A stretch of 64,000 nt of DNA from Caldilinea sp. CFX5 (GTDB taxonomy: Bacteria; Chloroflexota; Anaerolineae; Caldilineales; Caldilineaceae). A model generated the notes under the pieces. The model was not told the origin of the DNA, made no database searches, and saw nothing but the letters and a program-made list of their open reading frames with translations. This document shows positions 43,047-51,268 of this stretch, in pieces. The translations under genes and the position numbers were made by a program. The stretch's first letter is position 1. Every line of letters begins with the position of its first letter. The DNA is taken from positions 1-64,000 of the forward strand of contig QWII01000006.1 of the NCBI GenBank assembly GCA_021405325.1, given 5' to 3'.

Positions 43047-43997
43047 ATGGACACGATGAAAGCAGTCGTCTGTACCAAATATGGTCCCCCAGAGGTGTTA
43101 AAAATTGTGCAGTACCCGAAGCCAACGCCCAAGGCGGATGAGGTTCTCATCAAGATCTATGCAACCTCCGTCACCAATAGCGATCTTTTCATCCGCAGTT
43201 CAAAAGTGCCGCTACAAGCGCTGATTCCGTTTCGGGTGATGATGGGAATCAGAAAACCGCGTCATGAAATCATCGGTGAAGTCTTTGCTGGCGTGATCAG
43301 TCAAGTTGGCGCAAAAACGACCCGCTTTCGCATTGGCGATCCTGTCTACGGACTTACCGGATTCTCGCTTGGCGCCTATGCTGAATATATGTGTATGAAA
43401 GAAGTGGATTCCAAGCAGGGTTGCCTGGCAATCAAACCCAAGAATCTCAGCTTTGAAGAGGCGACTTCGGCGGCTTATGGCGGACTGCTTGCCTTTCAGT
43501 TTCTTGAGCAAGCCGCCATTCAACCCAATGCCAAAGTGCTGATTTACGGTGCATCGGGGACATCGGGCATTATTGCCCTGCAATTTGCAAAAGCCCTGCA
43601 AGCCGAAGTCACCGGTGTGTGCGGCCCAAGCCACATCCCTTCCGTCAAAGCATTGGGCGCCGATAAAACGCTCGACTACACCAATGACAATGAAATTGGC
43701 AAACTGGAAGCCTATGATGTCGTCCTGGACTGTGTGGGCAAAGCCCGTTCTTCGGCGCTCAAAGAAGCATGTAAACGGGCATTGACCAAGAAAGGAACGT
43801 ACCGCTCCATCGACGATGCGGCGTTGTTATTGGACTCTAGTCGTCTCGATAGAATTCGTGCGCTGATCGAAAGTGGGAAAATCACACCCATCAATGATCG
43901 CTGCTATCCCTTAGAGCAAATTGTCGCAGCCCATCACTATGTTGAGCTTGGGCACAAGTGGGGAAATGTTGCCATCACTGTCAACAAAATAAGCTAA
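43047..43997 (+). CDS. Zinc-independent MDR oxidoreductase (quinone reductase/alcohol dehydrogenase-like)
   Basis: A 316-residue medium-chain dehydrogenase. The N-terminal KAVVCTKYGPPEVLKI, the RHEIIGEVFAGVISQVG region and the Rossmann motif IYGASGTSGIIALQFAK are clear. The catalytic Cys/His zinc ligands of true alcohol dehydrogenases are missing (SDLFIRS where zinc enzymes have CGTD), as in NADPH:quinone reductases. It is a close paralogue of the enzyme at 50041. AAAGGAG precedes the ATG. It probably reduces an enone or quinone with NADPH. Confidence 0.85.
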   Translation: MDTMKAVVCTKYGPPEVLKIVQYPKPTPKADEVLIKIYATSVTNSDLFIRSSKVPLQALIPFRVMMGIRKPRHEIIGEVFAGVISQVGAKTTRFRIGDPVYGLTGFSLGAYAEYMCMKEVDSKQGCLAIKPKNLSFEEATSAAYGGLLAFQFLEQAAIQPNAKVLIYGASGTSGIIALQFAKALQAEVTGVCGPSHIPSVKALGADKTLDYTNDNEIGKLEAYDVVLDCVGKARSSALKEACKRALTKKGTYRSIDDAALLLDSSRLDRIRALIESGKITPINDRCYPLEQIVAAHHYVELGHKWGNVAITVNKIS

Positions 43998-44144
43998 ATC
44001 AGCGGCTATCCATTAGCGCAGGCTGCCGGGGCGCACTGCTACACCAAAGAAGGGCAGAAAAAAGAAATGTGGTCATAACGACGGACGGCATCCTACAAGT
44101 GAAATATGCTGGTGACACTGCTTTTTGAATTTCAGGGGTGTGAG

Positions 44145-44150
44145 TATACT
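44145..44150 (+). promoter_or_regulatory. -10-like TATACT directly before a start codon
   Basis: TATACT ends seven bases before the ATG at 44157 and no ribosome-binding site is present, so a leaderless transcript is possible. GTATACT also occurs at 34976 before the small conserved gene. Confidence 0.3.
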
Positions 44151-44156
44151 TGATCT

Positions 44157-46985
44157 ATGTCCGCGCCGATCTTAGCTACGAAACTGTACATTCCCCCACC
44201 CCGACCCAGCCTTGTCGCGCGCCCGCGCCTGGTCGAGCGGCTGAACGTGGGTCTGACGATGGGGCATAAATTGACTCTCGTCTCCGCTGCCGCCGGCTTT
44301 GGCAAGACCACCCTGGTCAGCGAATGGATTCATCAACAGGCGGCAGGCGGCAGGCGGCAGGCGGCAGAAACCTTTCATCCTTCATCCCCCATCCTTCATC
44401 CTTCCAACGTTGCCTGGTTGTCACTGGATGAGGGGGACAACGACCCTACGCGTTTTCTGACTTACCTTGTGGCGGCGTTGCAGACGATCAAGCCGGGGAT
44501 TGGCGCGGGGATCAAAGCGGCCCTCCAATCCCCGCAGCCGCCACCAACGGATGCGATTCTGACCACCCTGCTCAACGAGATTGCCGTTACCCCCGAACCC
44601 TTTCTCCTCATCCTGGATGACTACCACTTGATTGACTCTCAACCAGTGGATCAAGCCCTGGCCTTCCTCGTCGAACATCAGCCGCCGCAGATGCACCTGG
44701 TCATCACTACGCGCGAAGATCCAGCCCTGCCTCTGGCGCGGCTGCGTGTCCGCGGTCAATTAACCGAGCTACGTGCCGCCGACTTGCAGTTTACGCCTGC
44801 GGAAGCCGCCGAGTTTTTCAATCGGGTGATGGGTCTGAACCTCGCAGCGGAAGAAATCGCTGTACTAGAGGCCCGCACCGAAGGCTGGATTGCCGGTTTA
44901 CAACTAGCCGCACTCTCCATGCAAGGACACCAGGATGTCCACGGCTTCATCCGGGCCTTTGCTGGCGAGCATCGCTTTATTGTGGATTATCTGGTTGAAG
45001 AGGTCCTGCAGCGCCAGCCTGAAGCTGTGCGCGGTTTTCTCCTCCAGACGGCGATCCTCGACCGCTTAAGTGGTCCATTGTGTGATGCCGTTACGGAGCA
45101 AACGGGAAGCAATGCACGGCTGGAAACTTTGCAGCGCGGGAATTTTTTCCTGATTCCCCTGGATGACAAACGCACCTGGTATCGCTATCACCATCTTTTT
45201 GCCGATGTCCTGCGCATGTACTTGACAGCGGAGCAGCCCGACCAAGCACCCATTCTTCACAGGCGAGCGAGTGCGTGGTACGCGCAGCATGGTTTGGCCG
45301 GCGATGCAATCCATCACGCACTTGCCGCGGCGGATTTCGACCGGGCCGCGGATCTGATCGAACATGCACTGCCACTCATGCGCCAAAGTAGACAGGAAGC
45401 CACGCTGCTGGGCTGGCTCCAGGCGCTCCCTGATGAGGTGTTCCAGCGCAGGCCCGTACTCAGCGCGCACTATGCCGGTACGTTATTGCAGAATGGTCAG
45501 CTCGACGGTGTGGAGTCCCGGCTGCGCGCTGCCGAACGGTGGCTGGCTATGCCGGTAGATAGGCGTGAGCAACCCGTTTTCGTGGATGAAGAGGAATTTC
45601 AGCGTCTGCCCGGCTCGGTCGCCATGTACCGTGCCGCAATGGCCCTGGCGCAAGGCGATGTGGCCAACACCATGAAATACGCCCGGCAGGTGCTTGATCT
45701 TGCCGATGAAGATTTCATGCGCGGCGCGGCATCGGCACTCCTAGGGCTTGCATTCTGGACCGGCGGCGATCTCGAGACAGCGCACCGGATGTACGGCGAG
45801 GGTATGGCTTTTTTGCAGCGGGACGGGTACCTCTCTGACGTGATTGGCGGCTCTGTCAGCTTGGCGGATATATGGATTACGCAAGGGCGCCTGCGCGCGG
45901 CAATGAGCGCCTACGAACATGGCTTGCAGCTTGCGACGAAGCCGGGGTTGCCTCCTCTGCGCGGTGCGGCGGATATGCATGTGGGCATGAGCGAGATCTA
46001 CCGTGAGCGTAACGATTTGGCTACGGCCACGCAACACCTCCGGCAAAGCAAAGCGCTTGGTGAACTCAACGGCTTACCGAAAAATCCGTATCGCTGGCGC
46101 GTTGCTATGGCGCGCATCCAAGCAGCCCAGGGCGATCTCGACGGTGCGCTTGACCTGCTCGATGAGGCGGAACGCCTGTATATCAGTGATTTTTCCCCCA
46201 ATGTGCGCCCTGTCCGGGCCTTGAAGACACGGGTATGGCTTGCCCAGGGGCGATTGGGTGAGGCCCTCGGCTGGGCGCGTGAGCAGGGCTTGTCGGTCGA
46301 AGATGATCTCTGCTATCTACGCGAGTTCGAACATATCACGCTGGCCCGAATCCGTCTGGCCCACTGCAAGAGTGACCATTCAGCTAGCCCGTTGCGTGAG
46401 ACGATCGGGTTCCTGGCGCGCCTTCTGCAAGCAGCCGAAGCAGGCGGGCGGATGGGCAGCGTGATCGAAATCCTGCTGTTACAGGCGCTCGCCAACCAGA
46501 TACAGGGCGACATCCCGGCGGCTCTCCCGCTGTTGGAACGCGCGCTGACGTTGTCTGAGCCAGAGGGTTATGTCCGCATCTTTGTGGACGAAGGCGAACC
46601 CTTACGATTTTTGATTTTTGATTTTGGATTTTGGATTTCGCAACAGCCACCTACAGAACAAAACAGAAAATTGTCTGTTTACGCGGACAAACTGCTGGCC
46701 GCTTTTGGCGACGAACAAGCAAATGCGGGTGAATCATGGATAGCCGAGCAATCGAAAATCCAAAATCCAAAATCCAAAATCCAAAATCTAGTTGAGCCGC
46801 TCAGTCAGCGTGAACTTGAATTGCTCCGCTTGTTCAAAACGGAACTGTCGGGGCCTGAGATCGCCCAGGAGCTTGTGGTCGCTTTGAGCACCATCCGCAC
46901 GCATACCAAGAGCATCTACAGCAAACTCAACGTCAACAGTCGCCGGGCGGCGGTCAACCGGGGGGTCGAACTCGGTTTGATCTAG
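44157..46985 (+). CDS. MalT-type LuxR transcriptional regulator (STAND ATPase), second copy
   Basis: A 942-residue paralogue of the regulator at 32074. Walker A is SAAAGFGKTT (44-53), followed by LLILDDYHLID and TREDPALPLARLR; the TPR-like sensor is diverged. The C-terminal HTH (LSQRELELLRLFKTELSGPEIAQ) is less canonical than the first copy's. In-frame short-period repeats form residues 61-84 and two segments near the C-terminus: IFDFGFWI at 46605-46640 and SKIQNPKSKIQN at 46751-46790. These are exact 19-bp inverted complements in the DNA. It sits upstream of the 47-51 kb operon, its likely target. Confidence 0.87.
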   Translation: MSAPILATKLYIPPPRPSLVARPRLVERLNVGLTMGHKLTLVSAAAGFGKTTLVSEWIHQQAAGGRRQAAETFHPSSPILHPSNVAWLSLDEGDNDPTRFLTYLVAALQTIKPGIGAGIKAALQSPQPPPTDAILTTLLNEIAVTPEPFLLILDDYHLIDSQPVDQALAFLVEHQPPQMHLVITTREDPALPLARLRVRGQLTELRAADLQFTPAEAAEFFNRVMGLNLAAEEIAVLEARTEGWIAGLQLAALSMQGHQDVHGFIRAFAGEHRFIVDYLVEEVLQRQPEAVRGFLLQTAILDRLSGPLCDAVTEQTGSNARLETLQRGNFFLIPLDDKRTWYRYHHLFADVLRMYLTAEQPDQAPILHRRASAWYAQHGLAGDAIHHALAAADFDRAADLIEHALPLMRQSRQEATLLGWLQALPDEVFQRRPVLSAHYAGTLLQNGQLDGVESRLRAAERWLAMPVDRREQPVFVDEEEFQRLPGSVAMYRAAMALAQGDVANTMKYARQVLDLADEDFMRGAASALLGLAFWTGGDLETAHRMYGEGMAFLQRDGYLSDVIGGSVSLADIWITQGRLRAAMSAYEHGLQLATKPGLPPLRGAADMHVGMSEIYRERNDLATATQHLRQSKALGELNGLPKNPYRWRVAMARIQAAQGDLDGALDLLDEAERLYISDFSPNVRPVRALKTRVWLAQGRLGEALGWAREQGLSVEDDLCYLREFEHITLARIRLAHCKSDHSASPLRETIGFLARLLQAAEAGGRMGSVIEILLLQALANQIQGDIPAALPLLERALTLSEPEGYVRIFVDEGEPLRFLIFDFGFWISQQPPTEQNRKLSVYADKLLAAFGDEQANAGESWIAEQSKIQNPKSKIQNLVEPLSQRELELLRLFKTELSGPEIAQELVVALSTIRTHTKSIYSKLNVNSRRAAVNRGVELGLI
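44337..44408 (+). repeat. Short-period repeats inside the second regulator gene
   Basis: GGCGGCA heptads (four copies) followed by TTCATCC/CATCCTT units occupy codons 61-84, the same codons that hold a different repeat in the first regulator. Confidence 0.75.
46605..46790 (+). repeat. Inverted heptad repeats (GATTTTG / CAAAATC) inside a coding region
   Basis: TTTTGGATTTTGGATTT-type sequence at 46605-46640 and its complement AAATCCAAAATCCAAAATC at 46751-46790 flank about 110 bp of regulator coding sequence, keeping the frame open. Confidence 0.8.
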
Positions 46986-47026
46986 CAGACAAACATGCAC
47001 CCCAAGTAACCTTCTCTTTTCCATCT

Positions 47027-47119
47027 CCCCACATCTGGGGAAGCGATCTCCCCCTGTAAATCTCCCCACATCAATCCCCATCCCTGGGGAAGACAACTCC
47101 CCACCTTTATTTGTATAGT
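47027..47119 (+). promoter_or_regulatory. Candidate promoter with paired CCCC-N6-GGGG sites
   Basis: CCCCACATCTGGGG (47027-47040) and CCCCATCCCTGGGG (47076-47089) are 49 bases apart, with further TCCCC blocks between and after. A -10 TATAGT (47114-47119) and a GACA-type -35 about 18 bases upstream follow. G-rich boxes are what MalT itself recognises, so these may bind the adjacent regulator; this is inference. Confidence 0.4.
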
Positions 47120-47200
47120 GTCTCCAACCGAACAAACAGGCAGCGATGCCAAGTGTCACGCTCGGACGCTTATCGTAACGGTTCAAAAGGAGACAAACCA

Positions 47201-47932
47201 ATGAACACCAAACGGAATAGCTCAATCAGCGAAAGCAAGACGAAGGTAACAGCCGCGAAACTCATCCGGTGGTCAGGCTTATCAGCGATGGCGGCAGGGA
47301 TTATTTTTGCAGGCATTCAGCCGATCCACCCCCCGGACGTGCTTGCATCCGTCAACACCAGCGCATTTATCATCATTACCTCGTTGAAGACCGTGATGTC
47401 CCTCTTTGGCCTGTTCGGCATTGCCGGGCTTTACGCCAGGCAAGTGGAAGAGAGCGGTTGGCTGGGCCTGGCCGGCTATTTGCTGCTCACCATCTTCTAT
47501 GCCGTCCAAATGTGCTTTGCCTTCGTCGAACCCTTGATCTTGCCGCTGTTGACGACCGTGGCGCCGACATTTGTGGAGAGTGTCATGGGAATGGCAAATG
47601 GAGCTGGCGGCCCGATGAACCTCGGCGCTCTCGCCACGGTCTATATGTTCGTCTCAGTGCTGTATCTGCTCGGCACCCTGCTCTTTGGCATTGCGCTGTT
47701 CCGCACGCGTACCCTGCCGCGCTGGGCGGCCGGCCTACTCGCCGGTTCGGGGCCTTTGGCCATCATCATGGTGGCGCTGCTGCCGCACCAGTTCGAGCGG
47801 TTGGCGGCGATGCCGATGGGGTTCGCGCTGGCCTGGCTGGGCTATGCGCTCTGGTCTGAACGCCGTGAGAAATCCTCAGAATCCTTGCTCAACCAGAGAA
47901 TCGCCAACATGGAACCAAGTAAGGCCGCTTAA
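47201..47932 (+). CDS. Polytopic membrane protein, unknown function
   Basis: A 243-residue protein with six to seven helices: KLIRWSGLSAMAAGIIFAGI, IIITSLKTVMSLFGLFGIAG, GLAGYLLLTIFYAVQ and so on, ending in a charged tail. The topology is like that of the DUF4386 proteins upstream, including the TLPRWAAGLLAGSGP motif that matches their PRW/VWG segment, so it may be a distant member. AAAAGGAG precedes the ATG at 47201. It is the first gene after the second regulator and its candidate promoter. Confidence 0.7.
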   Translation: MNTKRNSSISESKTKVTAAKLIRWSGLSAMAAGIIFAGIQPIHPPDVLASVNTSAFIIITSLKTVMSLFGLFGIAGLYARQVEESGWLGLAGYLLLTIFYAVQMCFAFVEPLILPLLTTVAPTFVESVMGMANGAGGPMNLGALATVYMFVSVLYLLGTLLFGIALFRTRTLPRWAAGLLAGSGPLAIIMVALLPHQFERLAAMPMGFALAWLGYALWSERREKSSESLLNQRIANMEPSKAA

Positions 47933-47940
47933 GACAGTGT

Positions 47941-48020
47941 TGAGAACCACGGATGCAGGTTGCACGGATGATTTATCCGTATAACCTGTACCTGCATAAT
48001 ATCAATCTGTGGTTCATCTC
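47941..48020. repeat. Imperfect nested inverted repeat
   Basis: Outer GAGAACCAC/GTGGTTCATCTC and inner CAGGTTGCACGGAT (47956-47969) with near-complement 47975-47988. It begins nine bases after a stop codon. Confidence 0.6.
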
Positions 48021-48052
48021 GTTTGCCTTTGTCGTGATCCAAGGAGCTAACA

Positions 48053-48796
48053 ATGGAAGCGAATTTCTACGGTAATACTCGAACCCCTGAGTTGCCTAAA
48101 ACGCCCAAAGCGAAAGCAAAAAAGTTTCGATCATTTTGGCTTGTGGCTGGCCTGATTCTGCTCAGTGCCATTCCGCTCGCAGCCGGCGCCTTCCGTCTCA
48201 ACCAGTTGGCGAACGGCGCGGCGATCACGCCAGAGAACGCCCGCTTCTTTGCCTCACCCCTGCCGGTGGTGCTACACATCGTGAGCGTTAGCTTTTATGC
48301 CATCCTGAGCGCCTTCCAATTCGTCCCCAGCCTCCGTCAGCGGCGCAACCGATGGCACCGCAGCGCCGGGTGGTTCTTGATTCCCTGTGGCCTCGTCGTG
48401 GCGCTTTCCGGGCTGTTGATGACCCTGTTTTATCCCTGGCCCAAGGGTGACGGTGTGGCCGTATATGGGCTGCGGCTGCTCTTTGGGTCGGGGATGCTGC
48501 TCGCCATTCTGCTCGGGTTCGTCGCTATCCAACGCCGGAATTTCGCCCAGCACGGTGACTGGATGCTGCGCGGCTATGCAATCGGCATGGGTGCTGGCAC
48601 GCAGGTGCTGACCGGCATCGTTGCGGCCATGATCGTCAACCCGCCGACTGAACTCAGCCGAGCGATCCTGATGGGTTCAGCCTGGGTGATCAATCTCGCC
48701 GTGGCTGAGTGGATCATCCGTAGACGGACATCGCGGCCTGTTCGAGTGGCCTCAAGGCAGACTCACACGGCGTCCGCTGTTATTTCTGACCTGTAA
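48053..48796 (+). CDS. DUF2306 family membrane protein
   Basis: A 247-residue protein with a basic N-terminus and six to seven helices. HIVSVSFYAILSAFQF, RRRNRWHRSAGWFLIPCG and NFAQHGDWMLRGYAI are characteristic of DUF2306, whose conserved His and Arg residues at the membrane edge suggest cofactor or proton contact (unproven). AAGGAG precedes the start. The following hydrolase gene starts 61 bases after the stop. Confidence 0.82.
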   Translation: MEANFYGNTRTPELPKTPKAKAKKFRSFWLVAGLILLSAIPLAAGAFRLNQLANGAAITPENARFFASPLPVVLHIVSVSFYAILSAFQFVPSLRQRRNRWHRSAGWFLIPCGLVVALSGLLMTLFYPWPKGDGVAVYGLRLLFGSGMLLAILLGFVAIQRRNFAQHGDWMLRGYAIGMGAGTQVLTGIVAAMIVNPPTELSRAILMGSAWVINLAVAEWIIRRRTSRPVRVASRQTHTASAVISDL

Positions 48797-48857
48797 TAAG
48801 CACAACCAAGTAGATGCGTCGCTTATCAAACCTATGAGTAGAGGGGAGAGCCTTACA

Positions 48858-49886
48858 ATGAAATGGTTTCGTCGGGTATTCATCGTGCTTATCACGCTGG
48901 TCGGCGGGCTTGTGGGTTACGGGCTGTTGACAGCGCTGCGCACTGAGCGCCCCGTTGGTTTCCAAATCACGCAGACCACAGGCAAGGATGGGCGCCCTTT
49001 CGCTGTCGGCGTATGGTATCCAACACAAGCCCGACCCTGGCCGACGACGTTGTTGGGCGTCGTGCTGATGAATGTAGCCCGCAACGCCCCGGTTTCTGGA
49101 CAGGATTTGCCGCTCGTCGTGATCTCGCATGGCAACGGCGGCGGACCGGCAAGCCACGCCGACTTGGCTCTTGCCCTAGCAAACGCCGGTTATATTGTCG
49201 CCGCACCGATGCACGCCGGTGATAACTATGCTGACCAAAGCGCGTTTGGTTCAGTCGCCTGGTTATCTAGGCGCACCAGCGAACTCCATGCGACCATCGA
49301 CTATATGCTTACGCAGTGGCAGGGGCATGACCGCATCAACCCCGAACGGATCGGCGCTTTTGGCTTCTCGGCCGGCGGATTTACGGTATTGACCGCCGTC
49401 GGCGCGCAGCCGGACCTCCGCATCATCGCAAAACATTGCGCCGAGTCGCCCGAGTTTGTTTGCAATCTGCTGAGTGCCGTCAAGTCGCCCTTACTGAATG
49501 GCGATACGCCGACGATGGCAGCCACGTTTTTACCCGACGTGAGAATAAAGGCGGCGGTCGTGGCAGCGCCGGGTTTTGGATTCACCCTGGCGCCGCATGG
49601 ACTCGACCCGATACGCGTGCCAATTCAACTTTGGGGCGCCGACAACGATAGCAACGTGCCGTATGCCACCAATACGAAGTTGGTGCGCGAAGCGCTTAGT
49701 TCTAGGGTTGAGTTTCATGCCGTTGCCGGCGCCGGCCATTTCTCGTTTCTCACCCCCTGTGGCCTGCTGGCGCCCCCTGCACTATGCTCGGATCAACAGG
49801 GATTTGATCGGAAAGCCTTCCACATGGATATGAACGCCAGTGTCATCGCTTTCTTTGAAAAGAAGATGCAAGAGGAAATTCATTGA
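48858..49886 (+). CDS. Exported or membrane-anchored alpha/beta hydrolase (dienelactone hydrolase/PAF-acetylhydrolase-like)
   Basis: A 342-residue protein with an N-terminal hydrophobic segment (residues about 4-24) serving as signal or anchor. The nucleophile elbow GFSAGGF holds the catalytic Ser. VVISHGNGG forms the oxyanion region, and the Asp and His candidates are in WGADNDSNVP and GAGHFSFL. The length and the opening FAVGVWYPT match the COG4188 'predicted dienelactone hydrolase' group. The likely reaction is ester or lactone hydrolysis. The ATG at 48858 follows GAGGGGAGAG. Confidence 0.8.
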   Translation: MKWFRRVFIVLITLVGGLVGYGLLTALRTERPVGFQITQTTGKDGRPFAVGVWYPTQARPWPTTLLGVVLMNVARNAPVSGQDLPLVVISHGNGGGPASHADLALALANAGYIVAAPMHAGDNYADQSAFGSVAWLSRRTSELHATIDYMLTQWQGHDRINPERIGAFGFSAGGFTVLTAVGAQPDLRIIAKHCAESPEFVCNLLSAVKSPLLNGDTPTMAATFLPDVRIKAAVVAAPGFGFTLAPHGLDPIRVPIQLWGADNDSNVPYATNTKLVREALSSRVEFHAVAGAGHFSFLTPCGLLAPPALCSDQQGFDRKAFHMDMNASVIAFFEKKMQEEIH

Positions 49887-49891
49887 ACCGT

Positions 49892-50015
49892 TTAGAAGCT
49901 GTTTGAAAAGGGGCATTTAGGGGATCGTAGGTGCGGTTTGTAACCGCACGGCTCCGTAGGAACCACGAGACCGTGCGGTTACAAACCGCACCTACGATCC
50001 CTTTTCAAACAGCTT
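49892..50015. repeat. 124-bp compound palindrome with 31-bp perfect inner arms
   Basis: Inner arms 49919-49949 and 49969-49999 (TAGGTGCGGTTTGTAACCGC core) are perfect complements. Outer arms 49892-49910 and 49997-50015 (AGAAGCTGTTTGAAAAGGG) are also perfect, with an eight-base bulge on the left. It begins six bases after a stop codon and ends 25 before the next ATG. TTTAG/CTTAG at the edges could be a decayed duplication. Confidence 0.85.
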
Positions 50016-50040
50016 CTTAGATTTTTCCAAGGAGCTAACG

Positions 50041-51012
50041 ATGAAAGCCATTGTCGCAACCCAATACGGTGGACCCGAAGTGCTGCAACTCCAAGAGGTT
50101 GAAAAACCGACGCCCAAGGAGAATGAACTATTGATCAAAGTGCAGGCGACCACGGTCACAGCCGGGGATTTTCGCATGCGGAGCTTTACCGTCCCGCCCC
50201 TGTTATGGCTCCCCGCGCGCATCGCTTTGGGGTTGACAAAACCCAAACAGCCCATCTTTGGCATGGAACTCGCCGGGGAAGTGGAGGCTATCGGCAAGGC
50301 TGTAACTCGGTTCAAGGTCGGCGATCAGGTATTCGCATCGACCCTCACGGCGAATTTTGGCGCCTACGCCGAATATAAATGTCTGCCTGAACAGGGGATG
50401 GTTGCCCAAAAACCGGTCAATATGACCTATGCGGAAGCTGCCGCGGTTCCCATCGGCGCCACCACAGCCCTGCGTCTGCTGCGCAAAGGCAATGTCCAGC
50501 GCGGCCAAAAGATCCTGATCTATGGCGCTTCGGGCAGTGTTGGCACCTATGCGGTGCAGCTTGCCAGATTTTTTGGCGCAGAAGTGACCGGGGTTTGCAG
50601 TACGGCCAATCTGGCGATGGTGCAAGCGCTGGGCGCCGATCACGTCATCGATTATACAAAAGAGGATTTTTCCGCCAGCACCGAACGCTATGACCGCATC
50701 TTTGATACGGTGGCGAAATTCCCAAAAGCCAAATACGCGAAAGTGCTCGCGCCGAAGGGAACCTACGTGACGATGGCCAAGCTGGACTCCAAAGAAAGCA
50801 TGGCAAACCTGCTCTTCATCAAAGAGCTGATCGAGGCCGGCAAGCTCAAAGCGGTCATCGACCGCTGCTATCCACTTGCACAGATGGTCGAGGCGCATCG
50901 GTATGTCGATACAGGCCGCAAAAAAGGGAACGTTGTCATTACAGTGGGGGAGAAGTCAGTGGGAGAGAAGTCAGTGGGGGAGAAGTCAGTGGGACAGCAT
51001 CATGACCAATGA
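50041..51012 (+). CDS. Zinc-independent MDR oxidoreductase with repeat-extended C-terminus
   Basis: A 323-residue paralogue of the enzyme at 43047 ([48 protein letters not shown]). Zinc ligands are absent, as in quinone oxidoreductases. The paralogue ends at GNVAITVNKIS, while this protein continues after [10 protein letters not shown] with a fivefold-residue repeat VGEKS encoded by three tandem 15-base units (50942-50993). The reading frame overlaps the next gene by 11 bases. AAGGAG precedes the start. Confidence 0.85.
   Translation: MKAIVATQYGGPEVLQLQEVEKPTPKENELLIKVQATTVTAGDFRMRSFTVPPLLWLPARIALGLTKPKQPIFGMELAGEVEAIGKAVTRFKVGDQVFASTLTANFGAYAEYKCLPEQGMVAQKPVNMTYAEAAAVPIGATTALRLLRKGNVQRGQKILIYGASGSVGTYAVQLARFFGAEVTGVCSTANLAMVQALGADHVIDYTKEDFSASTERYDRIFDTVAKFPKAKYAKVLAPKGTYVTMAKLDSKESMANLLFIKELIEAGKLKAVIDRCYPLAQMVEAHRYVDTGRKKGNVVITVGEKSVGEKSVGEKSVGQHHDQ
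50942..50993 (+). repeat. Tandem 15-bp repeat (about 3.5 copies)
   Basis: Units of GTGGGGGAGAAGTCA with one variant base lie at the 3' end of the dehydrogenase gene, directly before the overlapping start of the small conserved gene, and may also supply its ribosome-binding site (GGGGGAGAAG, GGGA). Confidence 0.8.
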
Positions 51013-51268
51013 ACAGAAAGCAAAACCCGCGGCGCAGCAACAGACGGTTTATCAGATCAGGCTCAAAGGGCATTTGGTTCAGCAGCGGGCAGCTTGGTTT
51101 GAAGGTCTGACCATCACCCTGGAAGAAGATGGCAACACGCTCCTGAGTGGACCTGTGGTGGATCAGGCCGCGCTGCATGGCATCTTGAAGAAGATACGCG
51201 ACTTGGGGGCGCCCTTGCTCTCGGTGAATTCCATCGATCCGAAAAATCAACAGGCAGGTAACTCATGA
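51002..51268 (+). CDS. Small conserved protein (YQIRLKGHL family), copy 2
   Basis: An 88-residue protein paralogous to that at 35032: [39 protein letters not shown] and [11 protein letters not shown] align without gaps. It begins inside the end of the dehydrogenase gene (11-base overlap), so it is translationally coupled to it. Its own stop overlaps the ATG of the broken DUF2938 gene (ATGA at 51265-51268). Position suggests an accessory of the dehydrogenase/membrane-protein module; no activity known. Confidence 0.75.
   Translation: MTNEQKAKPAAQQQTVYQIRLKGHLVQQRAAWFEGLTITLEEDGNTLLSGPVVDQAALHGILKKIRDLGAPLLSVNSIDPKNQQAGNS

Noticed and set aside
35356..43997. Integron cassette array: many small co-directional genes with own ribosome-binding sites, and a GTTAGGC sequence at 38588.
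   Set aside because: Several gaps are only 13-45 bp, too short for attC sites. I found no repeated RYYYAAC/GTTRRRY pairs at boundaries and no integrase gene.
44337..44408. CRISPR-like array because of regularly repeated units.
   Set aside because: Units are seven bases with no spacers and lie in frame within a coding sequence.
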